Origin: Rikenellaceae bacterium
Lineage (GTDB): Bacteria; Bacteroidota; Bacteroidia; Bacteroidales; Rikenellaceae
DNA: 64,000 nt
Direction of reading: 5' to 3'
Assembly (NCBI GenBank): GCA_020860245.1
Contig: JAJBUQ010000004.1
Location: forward strand, 98,426 to 162,425
The notes under the pieces were generated by a model. That model worked only from the letters and a program-made list of their open reading frames with translations. It did no database searches and was not told where the DNA came from. Below are positions 42,821 to 51,970 of the stretch, piece after piece; position 1 is the first letter of the stretch; each line of letters starts with the position of its first letter. The position numbers and the translations under genes are program-made.

Positions 42821-45800
42821 ATGAATTTTTTATTGAATAGAAAAATAACGATCACGATGATTTTTGTGGCACTGACCATGCTTGGTTACGTGTCTTACAA
42901 ACAATTACCGGTCGAACTGCTTCCCAACGCGGAGCTCCTCCAACTTTATGTGCAGGTGTCTGTCCGTAACGACGTCGACCCGGCGTATATGGAGTCGCAG
43001 ATCGTATCTCCGCTCGAGGGTGCGATAAGTACGATCGACGGAGTGGAGAAGATTCAATCCCGGTCCGGATCGAGACAGGGAAATATCAGCGTTGATTTCA
43101 AAAGCAATGTAAATCTCAAATACACTACATTGAGACTTCAGGAAAAAATTAACGAGGTCTATCCCGATCTTCCCGAAGGTGTCAATGTATTGGTCCAGAA
43201 GGTCGACGTGTCGCGTATGACCAACAACTTCATGGAGCTTCAGGTGCGCGGATCCGGAGGCGTAGACCGTGTGAGAAATATTGTAGATGAAGAAATAGTA
43301 CCGGAATTGGAGAATGTCGACGGCGTCGCATCGGTAAATGTTTACGGAGGGCGGCAGAAGGCGCTCGAGGTGCAATTGGACCTCGAGGCATGCAAAGCTC
43401 TGAATATTACTCCCGCCCAGGTTATACAGTTGCTCGTCCGGAACTCACAGGAGAGGACCTTTGTCGGATATGTAAACGATTCGGACGATAAATATTTCGT
43501 TCATGTCAATTCCGTTTACGAAAGTATAACGGATATAGAGAATATTGTCGTTTCTCCCGGACCGGTTCTGCTAAAAGACATTGCTGTCGTATTCTTCGAT
43601 CTTAAGGACGAGACGACGTTGAGCCGTGTAAACGGTAAAGAAGCTGTGTCGGTGTCCGTTATGAATGATTCTCAGGTGAATCTTATAGAGGTATCCCACA
43701 GAGTTCTGGAACTTACGAAGAAGCTCAACGACGAACTAAGAGCGATGGATATAGAAATCGTCGTCCAGAACAACAGCGCCGAGGTAATGGAGAACAATAT
43801 CAACCAAATAACCGATCTTGCGTTGTTCGGAGGGATACTTGCGATAATCATACTCTGGATATTCCTCAAAAACATAAGATTGGTGGTGGTAATCGCATTA
43901 TCGATCCCAATATCGATATACGCAGCGTTTAATCTGTTTTATTACTTTGGAATATCCATAAACAGCCTTACTCTCGTGGGTATGGCTCTTGCCGTAGGGA
44001 TGCTTCTGGACAACAGTATAGTCGTGCTCGAAAATATCTACCGGCTGTCTGCGACAGGATTGTCTCCCGAAAAATCGGTCACGCAGGGAACTAAAGAAGT
44101 ATGGCGGTCGATATTTGCCGCAACACTTACAACCGTAACGATATTTCTTCCCTTCGTATTTTCCGATAATTACATAATAAAACTCATAGGGCAGCACATT
44201 GGCGTCTCGATAATATCCACCCTTTTGTTCTCTCTTCTTGTGGCATTGCTGTTCGTTCCGATGGCTACGTATGTCATAATGAAGCACAGTAAAGGAAAAA
44301 GTGTATTCTACGAAAAGATATCCATAAGGCAGAGACCGATACAAATATATATGGTTGTGCTTAAAACTTGTCTCCGGCATCCAGGAGTTACGGTTGCAGG
44401 CTCCATATTGTTGTTTGTCGTGACGTATATATTGGCCACCAGCTTCATGTTTAATACAGTGAAGGAGGTGGATACCGACAGATTTAAAGTCTATGTGACG
44501 ATGTTCAGCGGAACGACCCTCGAGGCTACGGACAAGATAGTCCATGTGATCGAAGACAGAATTTCCGAAGTACAGGAACTTGATGAGGTCATCAGCCAGA
44601 TTCAGGAGCGTGAGGCTGTTCTCACTTTAGTACTCAAAGAGAACTTCCGCAAGCGCGGAGGGAGAAAGATGTCGGAAGTAATGGCTGATGTTACGAGTAA
44701 GATAGGGAATATTCCCGGAGTGAATATAAGGATATCCGACGCCATGTCCGGAAACAATTCTTCCTCTGGAGGTCTCGAGCAGTTTATGCGAATGCTCGGA
44801 GTGGGGTCGCAGAGAGAAAGAGTGGTGATACGTGGAACCGATTACGAACTTATGGAGATAGTGGCTGACGATATCCGCTATTATATGACAGAAATAGAGG
44901 GAGTTGCCAATAGTTGGATGTCGTATCAAGGCGGACGCCAGCCGGAAATAAATCTGGTCTTCGACCCCATACTGCTGAATTCTTACGAGATTACGAGAAC
45001 TAATATATCGGAAGGGCTCGCTTCGCTTAATCAGGAGATATCTTCCGAAGTGTCCATGAAACTCGGCGACGAAACTTATGAAATTATCGTCCGTGAGAGC
45101 ATGTCTCCCGAGCAAGCGGAAAAGTTGAGGGAGAGAGGCCAAACTCTGAAGACGGTGGATGACCTGCGTGCGATACAGATTGCCAACTCGAATGGGGGAC
45201 TACACGATCTTCAGAGCATTGCAGCTGTAAATTACGGACGTGGTGTCTCTCAGATCCTGCGGGTCGATCAGGATAAGCAGATAGAGATTTTTTATAATTT
45301 CGGACCTGAGGCTGAACAGTCCAAGGAGATACTCGAAGGGTACAGACAGGGCGTGGACCAGATGGTAGAAGGATATAACCTTCCTGCCGGTGTGGGGATT
45401 CAGGTGATACACGTAGAAGACGAATATGCTGATTTCAAATTCCTCATAATAGCTGCGTTTATCTTTATTTTCATGATACTCGCATCGGTGTTCGAATCGG
45501 TAATAACGCCGTTCATACTGCTGTTCACTATACCTCTTGCCGGGATAGGTTCGCTGCTTGCGCTGTGGCTTACAGGGAACAGCCTGCAAAACGCCAACAC
45601 CCTTACAGGGTTCCTGATTCTGCTCGGTGTGGTAGTGAATAACGGTATTATCCTGATCGATTATACTAATATTCTAAGAGGCAGAGGCTTCAGTAGAAAC
45701 AGGGCTGTGATTACGGCAGGACTGTCCCGTTTGCGTCCGATACTTATCACGTCCATTACGACCATCATCGCTATGCTTCCTATGGCGTTAGGCAAATCCG

Positions 45801-47527
45801 AGTATGCAGGGGCCATCGGTGCCCCGTTCGCGATAACTGTCGTCGGCGGATTGTCGTTCTCCGCTCTGCTCACTCTCGTAATTATTCCGACGGTCTACGT
45901 GGGACTTGAAAACTCTCTCGCATGGTACCGTTCGCTGGATAACAGGGTTAAACTTCTACATGCGATAGTATTTGTCTGCGGAGTGTTCTTTATTTTGACA
46001 CGTTACAGGCTGTACGGTCCTCTGGTTCAGACAGGATACCTTATATTGTTGGTCGTACTGATCCCCGTCGTTACTTACTTCCTCCAGACAAGTCTGCGGC
46101 ATGCCGGAACAGACGATATCCAGACCGACGAAGAAATAAATATCAAAGTTCGCAATCTTGTGAAAATATACGATTGGCCCGGACGTATCGAACGTCAGTT
46201 AAAGAGTGGTCTGAATATACGCAGAAGAATGGGGCTGTACAACGATTACCATACTTTGAAGGACTTTAAATCTATGCTATGGGTATTCGCGGTATACGGA
46301 TTCCTGATATTCCTCACATTCTTCTATCTGGAGGGGAACTTCTGGATACTCGTAATGATGTTCCTGCTGTACTATCTGACCAAAATGATATGGAGCAAGG
46401 TATATTCTTATCTTAAATATAACTATGGTACGCGCAGAATTTTCGATATTACCGATCGTGTTATCTTCTGGGGGCTTCCGCTCGTATTCCTCGTACTGAT
46501 GTCTGAAATGATTAGCAATTTCAGCCTGATTGTAGTAATAGGATTCTTCTGGGCCGTCGTACTCGCCGTGAAGAAAATATCTGCTTACCTGTATGACAAC
46601 AACATAAATGTGGAGCGTATAGATGGGCGGTTCGGTAATTTTAAACGTTCTCTGTTCCGCACCGTGAAATCTATTCCGGTGATAGGTAAGAGACGTAAAC
46701 CGTTCAAGACTCTCAAGGGGGTATCGTTCGATATCAAAATAGGTATGTTCGGACTTCTCGGTCCCAACGGCGCAGGTAAATCCACGATGATGCGTATAAT
46801 CTGCGGTATTCTCGATCAGAGTTACGGTACGATATGGATTAACGGACTCGACACTAAAGAGTACAGGGAAGAGTTGCAGAATCTTATCGGATTCCTGCCT
46901 CAGGAATTCGGAACCTACGAGAATATGACTTCATGGGAATTCCTTGACTATCAGGCGATACTAAAGGGGATCCTGAGCCCGTCCCTCCGTAGGGAGAGAT
47001 TAGAGTATGTACTCAAAGCGGTTCGCATGTACGATCGTAAGGATGCAAAAATAGGATCCTTCTCAGGAGGTATGAAGCAGCGTATAGGTATCGCGCTTAT
47101 ACTTCTGAATCTTCCGAAGATACTCGTTGTCGACGAGCCTACCGCAGGTCTCGACCCGAGGGAGAGGATTCGATTCAGGAATCTTCTCGTGGAGCTCAGT
47201 AAAGAAAGGATTGTGATCTTCTCGACACATATTATCGAGGATATATCGAGTTCGAGCAATCAGGTGGTGGTTATAAATAAGGGGGAACTCAAGTACTTCG
47301 GTGAGCCGCTCGATATGATTAAGTTCGCCAAAGATAAGGTATGGCAGTTCAGCATACCGGAAGCGGAATTCGAGGAGCAATTGGATAAGACCCTTGTCGT
47401 GCATCACATTCAAAACGGTAATGAGATACGTGTCCGATATATATCCGTAGTTAAGCCTTATCCGACTGCCGAGCATGCGGAACCGAATCTGGAAGACGCG
47501 TATTTGTGCTTACTAAAGAACATGTAA
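42821..47527 (+). CDS. Fused RND pump and ABC ATPase
   Basis: A single 1568-residue open frame joins a complete RND permease (about 1-1040) to an ABC ATPase. The RND half again has Asp397-Asn398 in helix 4 and Asn940-Asn941 in helix 10. At 1106-1121 INIKVRNLVKIYDWPG looks like the first strand and A-loop tyrosine of an ABC domain. About 170 residues with some four hydrophobic helices follow, and the domain resumes at about 1293 with KTLKGVSFDI. Then come Walker A (1314-1322), the SGGMKQRIG signature, VDEPTAGLDP and STHI. The ATPase probably drives the ABC-2 permease encoded 10 nt downstream, tethering an ABC exporter to the RND pump. Frame continuity across 4.7 kb makes an assembly artefact unlikely. 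Confidence 0.9.
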   Translation: MNFLLNRKITITMIFVALTMLGYVSYKQLPVELLPNAELLQLYVQVSVRNDVDPAYMESQIVSPLEGAISTIDGVEKIQSRSGSRQGNISVDFKSNVNLKYTTLRLQEKINEVYPDLPEGVNVLVQKVDVSRMTNNFMELQVRGSGGVDRVRNIVDEEIVPELENVDGVASVNVYGGRQKALEVQLDLEACKALNITPAQVIQLLVRNSQERTFVGYVNDSDDKYFVHVNSVYESITDIENIVVSPGPVLLKDIAVVFFDLKDETTLSRVNGKEAVSVSVMNDSQVNLIEVSHRVLELTKKLNDELRAMDIEIVVQNNSAEVMENNINQITDLALFGGILAIIILWIFLKNIRLVVVIALSIPISIYAAFNLFYYFGISINSLTLVGMALAVGMLLDNSIVVLENIYRLSATGLSPEKSVTQGTKEVWRSIFAATLTTVTIFLPFVFSDNYIIKLIGQHIGVSIISTLLFSLLVALLFVPMATYVIMKHSKGKSVFYEKISIRQRPIQIYMVVLKTCLRHPGVTVAGSILLFVVTYILATSFMFNTVKEVDTDRFKVYVTMFSGTTLEATDKIVHVIEDRISEVQELDEVISQIQEREAVLTLVLKENFRKRGGRKMSEVMADVTSKIGNIPGVNIRISDAMSGNNSSSGGLEQFMRMLGVGSQRERVVIRGTDYELMEIVADDIRYYMTEIEGVANSWMSYQGGRQPEINLVFDPILLNSYEITRTNISEGLASLNQEISSEVSMKLGDETYEIIVRESMSPEQAEKLRERGQTLKTVDDLRAIQIANSNGGLHDLQSIAAVNYGRGVSQILRVDQDKQIEIFYNFGPEAEQSKEILEGYRQGVDQMVEGYNLPAGVGIQVIHVEDEYADFKFLIIAAFIFIFMILASVFESVITPFILLFTIPLAGIGSLLALWLTGNSLQNANTLTGFLILLGVVVNNGIILIDYTNILRGRGFSRNRAVITAGLSRLRPILITSITTIIAMLPMALGKSEYAGAIGAPFAITVVGGLSFSALLTLVIIPTVYVGLENSLAWYRSLDNRVKLLHAIVFVCGVFFILTRYRLYGPLVQTGYLILLVVLIPVVTYFLQTSLRHAGTDDIQTDEEINIKVRNLVKIYDWPGRIERQLKSGLNIRRRMGLYNDYHTLKDFKSMLWVFAVYGFLIFLTFFYLEGNFWILVMMFLLYYLTKMIWSKVYSYLKYNYGTRRIFDITDRVIFWGLPLVFLVLMSEMISNFSLIVVIGFFWAVVLAVKKISAYLYDNNINVERIDGRFGNFKRSLFRTVKSIPVIGKRRKPFKTLKGVSFDIKIGMFGLLGPNGAGKSTMMRIICGILDQSYGTIWINGLDTKEYREELQNLIGFLPQEFGTYENMTSWEFLDYQAILKGILSPSLRRERLEYVLKAVRMYDRKDAKIGSFSGGMKQRIGIALILLNLPKILVVDEPTAGLDPRERIRFRNLLVELSKERIVIFSTHIIEDISSSSNQVVVINKGELKYFGEPLDMIKFAKDKVWQFSIPEAEFEEQLDKTLVVHHIQNGNEIRVRYISVVKPYPTAEHAEPNLEDAYLCLLKNM

Positions 47528-47537
47528 TAAAAAAGAA

Positions 47538-48245
47538 ATGAACATAAAAGAATTATTGTCGGTATTACCGGCTCTGATAAAATATAACCTCAAGATTATT
47601 TTTGCAGGGAAGTTTATATGGTTCCTTCTGGCTGCGTTCGTCTTTTTCGCGTTCTTTATGGTGCAGGCGGTACTGACTGGTAAGGTATTGAGCGAAGGAT
47701 TCGTTTATAGTCTTCTGTTAATGCCCGGACTTCTGCTGGTATTTTATTCCTCCGTCTTCGGTATACAGAATGATGAGGATAATAAAATTCTGGAGATAAT
47801 ATTCGGCATACCCAATTATAGATATAAGGTATGGTTGCTGAGGCTTGTGATAATTTATTTCGCCATAGCGGCGATTCTCGTGGGATTCGGTTACATCGCC
47901 AGTTATCTGCTCTATCCGGTAAATCCGTTCGAGATAGTTCTGCGGTTGATGCTTCCGGTTATATTTGTCGGCAATATGGCGTTTATGGTCTCTACGCTCG
48001 TCCGCAGCGGCAACGGTGCCGCCGTGGTCGTAATTCTTATTGCCGCAGGATTCCTTTTTATGGGTAGTTCTTTGCATAATACCATGTGGGACGTAACACT
48101 GAATTCCTTCGAAATACCCCAGAACGTCCATCCGTTGATATGGAGCAACACGGTCCTTAAGAATACCTTGTTCCTTATTATAGGAGGGCTTGCATGGCTC
48201 TTTATAGGGCTTCTGAATCTTCAGAAACGAGAGAATTTCGTGTAA
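47538..48245 (+). CDS. ABC-2-type permease subunit
   Basis: A 235-residue membrane protein with six predicted helices (about 25-45, 50-75, 95-120, 125-150, 158-175, 210-230) and a cytoplasmic N-terminus, the size of an ABC-2 permease. It ends the operon and is followed by a strong terminator. The only ATPase domain directly before it is the C-terminal part of the fusion protein, so the two likely form one transporter. Confidence 0.82.
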   Translation: MNIKELLSVLPALIKYNLKIIFAGKFIWFLLAAFVFFAFFMVQAVLTGKVLSEGFVYSLLLMPGLLLVFYSSVFGIQNDEDNKILEIIFGIPNYRYKVWLLRLVIIYFAIAAILVGFGYIASYLLYPVNPFEIVLRLMLPVIFVGNMAFMVSTLVRSGNGAAVVVILIAAGFLFMGSSLHNTMWDVTLNSFEIPQNVHPLIWSNTVLKNTLFLIIGGLAWLFIGLLNLQKRENFV

Positions 48246-48280
48246 AAAATAAGCAGTCCTCAAAGGACTGCTTATTTTTT
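48243..48280. terminator. Bidirectional terminator after the transport operon
   Basis: AAGCAGTCCT (48251-48260) pairs with AGGACTGCTT (48264-48273), flanked by A- and T-runs on both sides, so it can work for both converging genes. Confidence 0.85.
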
Positions 48281-48294
48281 AGTTTTATTCCGAT

Positions 48295-49821
48295 TTAAAT
48301 TTCCACGAGATTTTTTCCTGTCATATCGGCAGGCTTCTCTATTCCCATTATCGATAGTACGGTAGGCGCTACGTCCGCGAGTACACCGTTATGTACCGCT
48401 TTGACATTTAATTTGTCGGATACGACCACGATAGGCACAGGATTGAGCGAGTGAGCCGTGTTGGGCGATCCGTCAGGATTTACCGCATTATCCGCGTTGC
48501 CGTGGTCCGCGATGATAATAATCGTATAACCGTTTGCTCTGGCTGTCTCGACCACCGCTTCGACGCATTCGTCCACCGCTTTAACAGCCTTCTGAATAGC
48601 CTCGTATACCCCCGTGTGGCCGACCATATCGCCATTGGCAAAGTTTAGCGCGACAAAGTCTACTTCCCCTTTTTTTAACTCTTCTACGATCGCGTCTTTG
48701 ACAAGATATGCGCTCATCTCAGGTTGAAGGTCGTAAGTAGCGACCTTGGGCGAGGGGATAAGAATACGTTTCTCTCCTTCGAACGGTTCCTCGCGTCCTC
48801 CGTTGAAGAAGAAGGTAACGTGCGCGTACTTCTCCGTTTCAGCTATCCTGATCTGCGTATAGCTGTTCTTCGAGATTATCTCTCCCAAAGTATTCTGGAG
48901 AATGTCCTTGTCGTACACGATATACACGTTCTTAAAGGAGTCGTCGTACCGTGTCATTGTTAAGTAGTATAGAGGCATAGTCTTCATTCCGAACTCAGGC
49001 ATGTCCTGCTGTGTTAGGACGGTCGTGATCTCTCTGAGCCTGTCTGTACGGTAATTGAAGCAGAATACCACGTCACCCTCTTTGATCGTGCCCACAGGGC
49101 TGTCGCTGCCGTCTACTGTAATGATAGGTTTGATGAACTCATCGGTAACCCCCTCGTCATAAGATTTTTGCATGGCTCCGAGTACGTCCGAGGTATGCTC
49201 GCCTATGCCGTTCACGAACAGGTCGTAAGCGACTTTTATACGCTCCCACCGTCTATCCCTGTCCATTCCGTAATAACGTCCGAGAACCGATGCGATTATG
49301 CCGTTGGATGATTTAAGGTGATTCTCCAGAGACGTCATAAATCCCAGTCCGCTTTTAGGGTCGGTGTCGCGTCCGTCGGTAAGGGCGTGAATATAGACCT
49401 TATCCAATCCGTAATCTTTGGTAATGTCGCATAGTTTATACAAATGTTTGTCCAGAGAATGCACTCCTCCGTCGGATACGAGACCGATAAAGTGTACCGC
49501 TCTGCCGTTCTTCTTCGCATATTCGAAGGCAGCTTTAATCTCCGGATTCTCGGAAATCGAATTGTCCGCAACCGCCTTGTTGATCTTCACGAGATCCTGA
49601 AATACCACGCGCCCCGCGCCTATGTTGAGGTGTCCGACCTCGGAGTTGCCCATCTGTCCGTCCGGAAGACCTACGTTCTCACCGCATGTAAGAAGCTCCG
49701 CATTGGGATACTTCTCCATCAAACCGTTCATATAATCCGGATGTGTGGAGAAGATCGCATCTGATTTAGTACGATCCCCTTTGCCCCAGCCGTCGAGGAT
49801 CATTAACAATACTTTGTTCAT
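48295..49821 (-). CDS. gpmI: Phosphoglycerate mutase, cofactor-independent
   Basis: Interconverts 3- and 2-phosphoglycerate in glycolysis using two Mn ions and a serine nucleophile. The 508-residue protein has the alkaline-phosphatase-like fold: LMILDGWG at the start, the catalytic serine in [31 protein letters not shown] and ADHGNAD. The ATG at 49821 was chosen because [13 protein letters not shown] matches the family start. Confidence 0.95.
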   Translation of the reverse strand: MNKVLLMILDGWGKGDRTKSDAIFSTHPDYMNGLMEKYPNAELLTCGENVGLPDGQMGNSEVGHLNIGAGRVVFQDLVKINKAVADNSISENPEIKAAFEYAKKNGRAVHFIGLVSDGGVHSLDKHLYKLCDITKDYGLDKVYIHALTDGRDTDPKSGLGFMTSLENHLKSSNGIIASVLGRYYGMDRDRRWERIKVAYDLFVNGIGEHTSDVLGAMQKSYDEGVTDEFIKPIITVDGSDSPVGTIKEGDVVFCFNYRTDRLREITTVLTQQDMPEFGMKTMPLYYLTMTRYDDSFKNVYIVYDKDILQNTLGEIISKNSYTQIRIAETEKYAHVTFFFNGGREEPFEGEKRILIPSPKVATYDLQPEMSAYLVKDAIVEELKKGEVDFVALNFANGDMVGHTGVYEAIQKAVKAVDECVEAVVETARANGYTIIIIADHGNADNAVNPDGSPNTAHSLNPVPIVVVSDKLNVKAVHNGVLADVAPTVLSIMGIEKPADMTGKNLVEI

Positions 49822-49862
49822 ATTTATAATTTGTTTATGAATAGACTGTGATATGTGTTCTG

Positions 49863-49870
49863 CAAAGTTA
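49863..49870 (-). promoter_or_regulatory. Promoter -7 box of gpmI
   Basis: TAACTTTG on the minus strand, 41 nt before the gpmI start. It diverges from the dapF box at 49932. Confidence 0.5.
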
Positions 49871-49931
49871 TGTAATTTCGGGTAACAAAAAACATACAAT
49901 AAATTCCCGATTGTTTTTTGATGAAAATATT

Positions 49932-49939
49932 TACATTTG
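49932..49939 (+). promoter_or_regulatory. Promoter -7 box of dapF
   Basis: TACATTTG with TTG at 49911-49913, 18 nt upstream. It ends 18 nt before the dapF start codon, so the leader is very short. Confidence 0.5.
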
Positions 49940-49957
49940 CCGTAAGTAAAACTATTT

Positions 49958-50740
49958 ATGGAGAGACTATATAAATATCAGGGGGCTGGGAACGACTTTG
50001 TCCTGATGGATACGAGGCGGACGGATAAAAGGTATTCAGAGGAAGAAATACGCAGGATATGCGACCGCCACTTCGGTATAGGGGCAGACGGATTTATGGC
50101 GCTGGAAGAGGATTCCGATTCCGATTTTTATATGCGCTACTATAATTCGGACGGACGCGAGGGAACCATGTGCGGAAACGGTGGCAGGTGTATTGCATTG
50201 TTCGCATATCATCTCGGTGTCGTGGGAGAAAAAATGAGATTCAATTCATCGGACGGATTCCACGATGCGGAGATAATGAACTCTGAAGGGAATGTGGGGT
50301 GTGTGAAGTTGAAAATGATCGATGTCGACGGATTTGATGAAAGAAACGGAGGGATGTTTATTTACACCGGTTCACCTCATTTTATCCAATTTGTCGATGA
50401 TGTGGACAGTGTAGATGTGTTCGAAGAGGGACGAAAATTGAGATATTCGGAACAATTTGCCCCCGGAGGCACTAATGTTAATTTCGTTCAAAAAGACCGC
50501 CTCAATGTGGTGAAGGTTCGCACTTATGAGCGAGGGGTTGAGAATGAGACCCTTGCCTGCGGAACAGGGGCCGTGGCATCTGCAATAGCCTCTAAGATAA
50601 AATTTAAAGGGGGCGATCGCTGGAGTGTTATAGTTCAGGGCGGAGAACTCGATGTATGCTTTGCAAATGGACAAAACGGACGATTTACCGATATTTACTT
50701 GACAGGGCCGGCCGAGAAGGTTTTCGAAGCTGTTTATTGA
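49958..50740 (+). CDS. dapF: Diaminopimelate epimerase
   Basis: Converts LL- to meso-diaminopimelate for lysine and peptidoglycan. The 260-residue enzyme has both catalytic cysteines, Cys72 in MCGNGGRC and Cys201 in [10 protein letters not shown], in two mirrored domains. It is headed by its own promoter box and diverges from gpmI. Confidence 0.95.
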   Translation: MERLYKYQGAGNDFVLMDTRRTDKRYSEEEIRRICDRHFGIGADGFMALEEDSDSDFYMRYYNSDGREGTMCGNGGRCIALFAYHLGVVGEKMRFNSSDGFHDAEIMNSEGNVGCVKLKMIDVDGFDERNGGMFIYTGSPHFIQFVDDVDSVDVFEEGRKLRYSEQFAPGGTNVNFVQKDRLNVVKVRTYERGVENETLACGTGAVASAIASKIKFKGGDRWSVIVQGGELDVCFANGQNGRFTDIYLTGPAEKVFEAVY

Positions 50741-50831
50741 AAATTTATTTTTATAAAAATAAAAATATTTATATTGCACACTGAAAACTAACTGAGTATT
50801 AATCCTAAAACAAATCAGTTTTATTTAAAAG

Positions 50832-51140
50832 ATGAAATCAAATAAAAATCCTCGCGGACAACAGGGGTTCGATGCGGGGGATTTGATGAAAAAAGCTGTT
50901 AGGCTCGATCCCATTAGAAAAAGCGGAAAAGAGAAGATGTCGTTTAAGAACGTTATAAACGAAGAAGAAGACGATATAGACCTGATGAGCTACAAAAAGA
51001 AGGAGTCGGTTCTCGATTACTTCGACGACGGTGAGGAGGATGAAGAGGAGTGGGAGGATGACAATGAAGACGAATTCGACGATGAGGAGTACGAAGGAGA
51101 AGAGGATTACGATGAAGAGGATGAAAATGAATTCGAATAA
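50832..51140 (+). CDS. Small protein with basic N-terminus and extremely acidic tail
   Basis: A 102-residue protein of unknown function. Residues 1-45 are basic and contain KKAVRLDPIRKSGKEK; from about 46 the chain is dominated by Glu and Asp, with almost only acidic residues plus Tyr, Phe and Trp after residue 66. It has no signal peptide or membrane helix. The charge split suggests it could bind a basic partner such as a ribosomal protein or nucleoid protein while its N-terminus contacts nucleic acid, but this is speculation. It is followed by the hydrolase gene after 29 nt. Confidence 0.7.
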   Translation: MKSNKNPRGQQGFDAGDLMKKAVRLDPIRKSGKEKMSFKNVINEEEDDIDLMSYKKKESVLDYFDDGEEDEEEWEDDNEDEFDDEEYEGEEDYDEEDENEFE

Positions 51141-51169
51141 TATCTGATAATAAAAATCGATAAAAATTT

Positions 51170-51970
51170 ATGGGAAAATTCGTGATGACAGGCAAAACGG
51201 CGCTGCATTATAAGGATTCCGAAGGGTGTGGACGTCCTGTGCTCCTCTTGCACGGATATATGGAATCCTTGGATGTATGGGACGATTTCAGCGAAATACT
51301 TGCAAAAAAAGGATACCGCGTGGTGTCGCTCGATCTTCCCGGTCACGGAATTTCCGAAGTTTTGGAGGAGGTACATTCTATGGACCTCCTCGCCGGAGTA
51401 TGCGAGGGTCTGCTTATTAAACTTGGTATCGAGGAGGCAGATATCGTAGGGCATTCCATGGGAGGATATGTCGCTCTTGCTCTTGCAAAAAATTGTCCGC
51501 AAAGAATAAGATCGCTCGTATTGTTCAGTTCTACACCGAATGCCGACACCGAAGAGAAAAAGCAGAACCGTGAGAGAGAGATTGAGATCGTTCGCTCCGG
51601 ACGCAAAGAGATGCTCTCCGGCATTCTTCCCGGTAAGGGATTCGCTCCGGATAACCGCAAAAAACTTAAGGATACGATTGACGAACTCGCCTTGCAGGTC
51701 ATGCTTACAGAGGATGAGGGCATCGTCGCTATTCTTAAGGGTATGATGGCACGCGAAGATATGAACGGAATGTTGAAGGAGCTCGATAAACCCCAGCTGT
51801 TTGTCTTTGGAGGTCAGGACGAATATATTCCTAAAGAGGTTGCAGAAAAAGTCGCGGAGAATAATCCGCAGGCTAAAGTCGCATGGCTTGCAGATTCCGG
51901 TCATAACGGATTCCTGGAACAGCCGGAAGAATCGGCTGTCATTCTCGATGAATTTTTCTCAGAATGCTGA
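51170..51970 (+). CDS. Alpha/beta-hydrolase
   Basis: A 266-residue alpha/beta-hydrolase. The oxyanion HGYMESLDVW lies near residue 28, the nucleophile is Ser96 in GHSMGG, the acid probably the Asp of GGQDEYIP, and the histidine is in DSGHNGFLEQP. Such proteins are mostly esterases or related enzymes; substrate unknown. Its stop overlaps the start of the methyltransferase gene by 7 nt (ATGCTGA), suggesting translational coupling. Confidence 0.88.
   Translation: MGKFVMTGKTALHYKDSEGCGRPVLLLHGYMESLDVWDDFSEILAKKGYRVVSLDLPGHGISEVLEEVHSMDLLAGVCEGLLIKLGIEEADIVGHSMGGYVALALAKNCPQRIRSLVLFSSTPNADTEEKKQNREREIEIVRSGRKEMLSGILPGKGFAPDNRKKLKDTIDELALQVMLTEDEGIVAILKGMMAREDMNGMLKELDKPQLFVFGGQDEYIPKEVAEKVAENNPQAKVAWLADSGHNGFLEQPEESAVILDEFFSEC

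Noticed and set aside
43898..44545. 215-codon frame antisense to the fusion gene
   Set aside because: Lies within the clear RND region and its product is His/Tyr/Arg-rich without motifs.
42821..47527. Assembly error or frameshift joining two genes
   Set aside because: No ABC-domain piece lies outside the frame, and the downstream permease gene has no other adjacent ATPase, so a real fusion fits better.
50745..50762. Perfect 18-base A/T palindrome after dapF
   Set aside because: Made only of A and T in an A/T-rich gap; it could be a weak terminator but chance is as likely.
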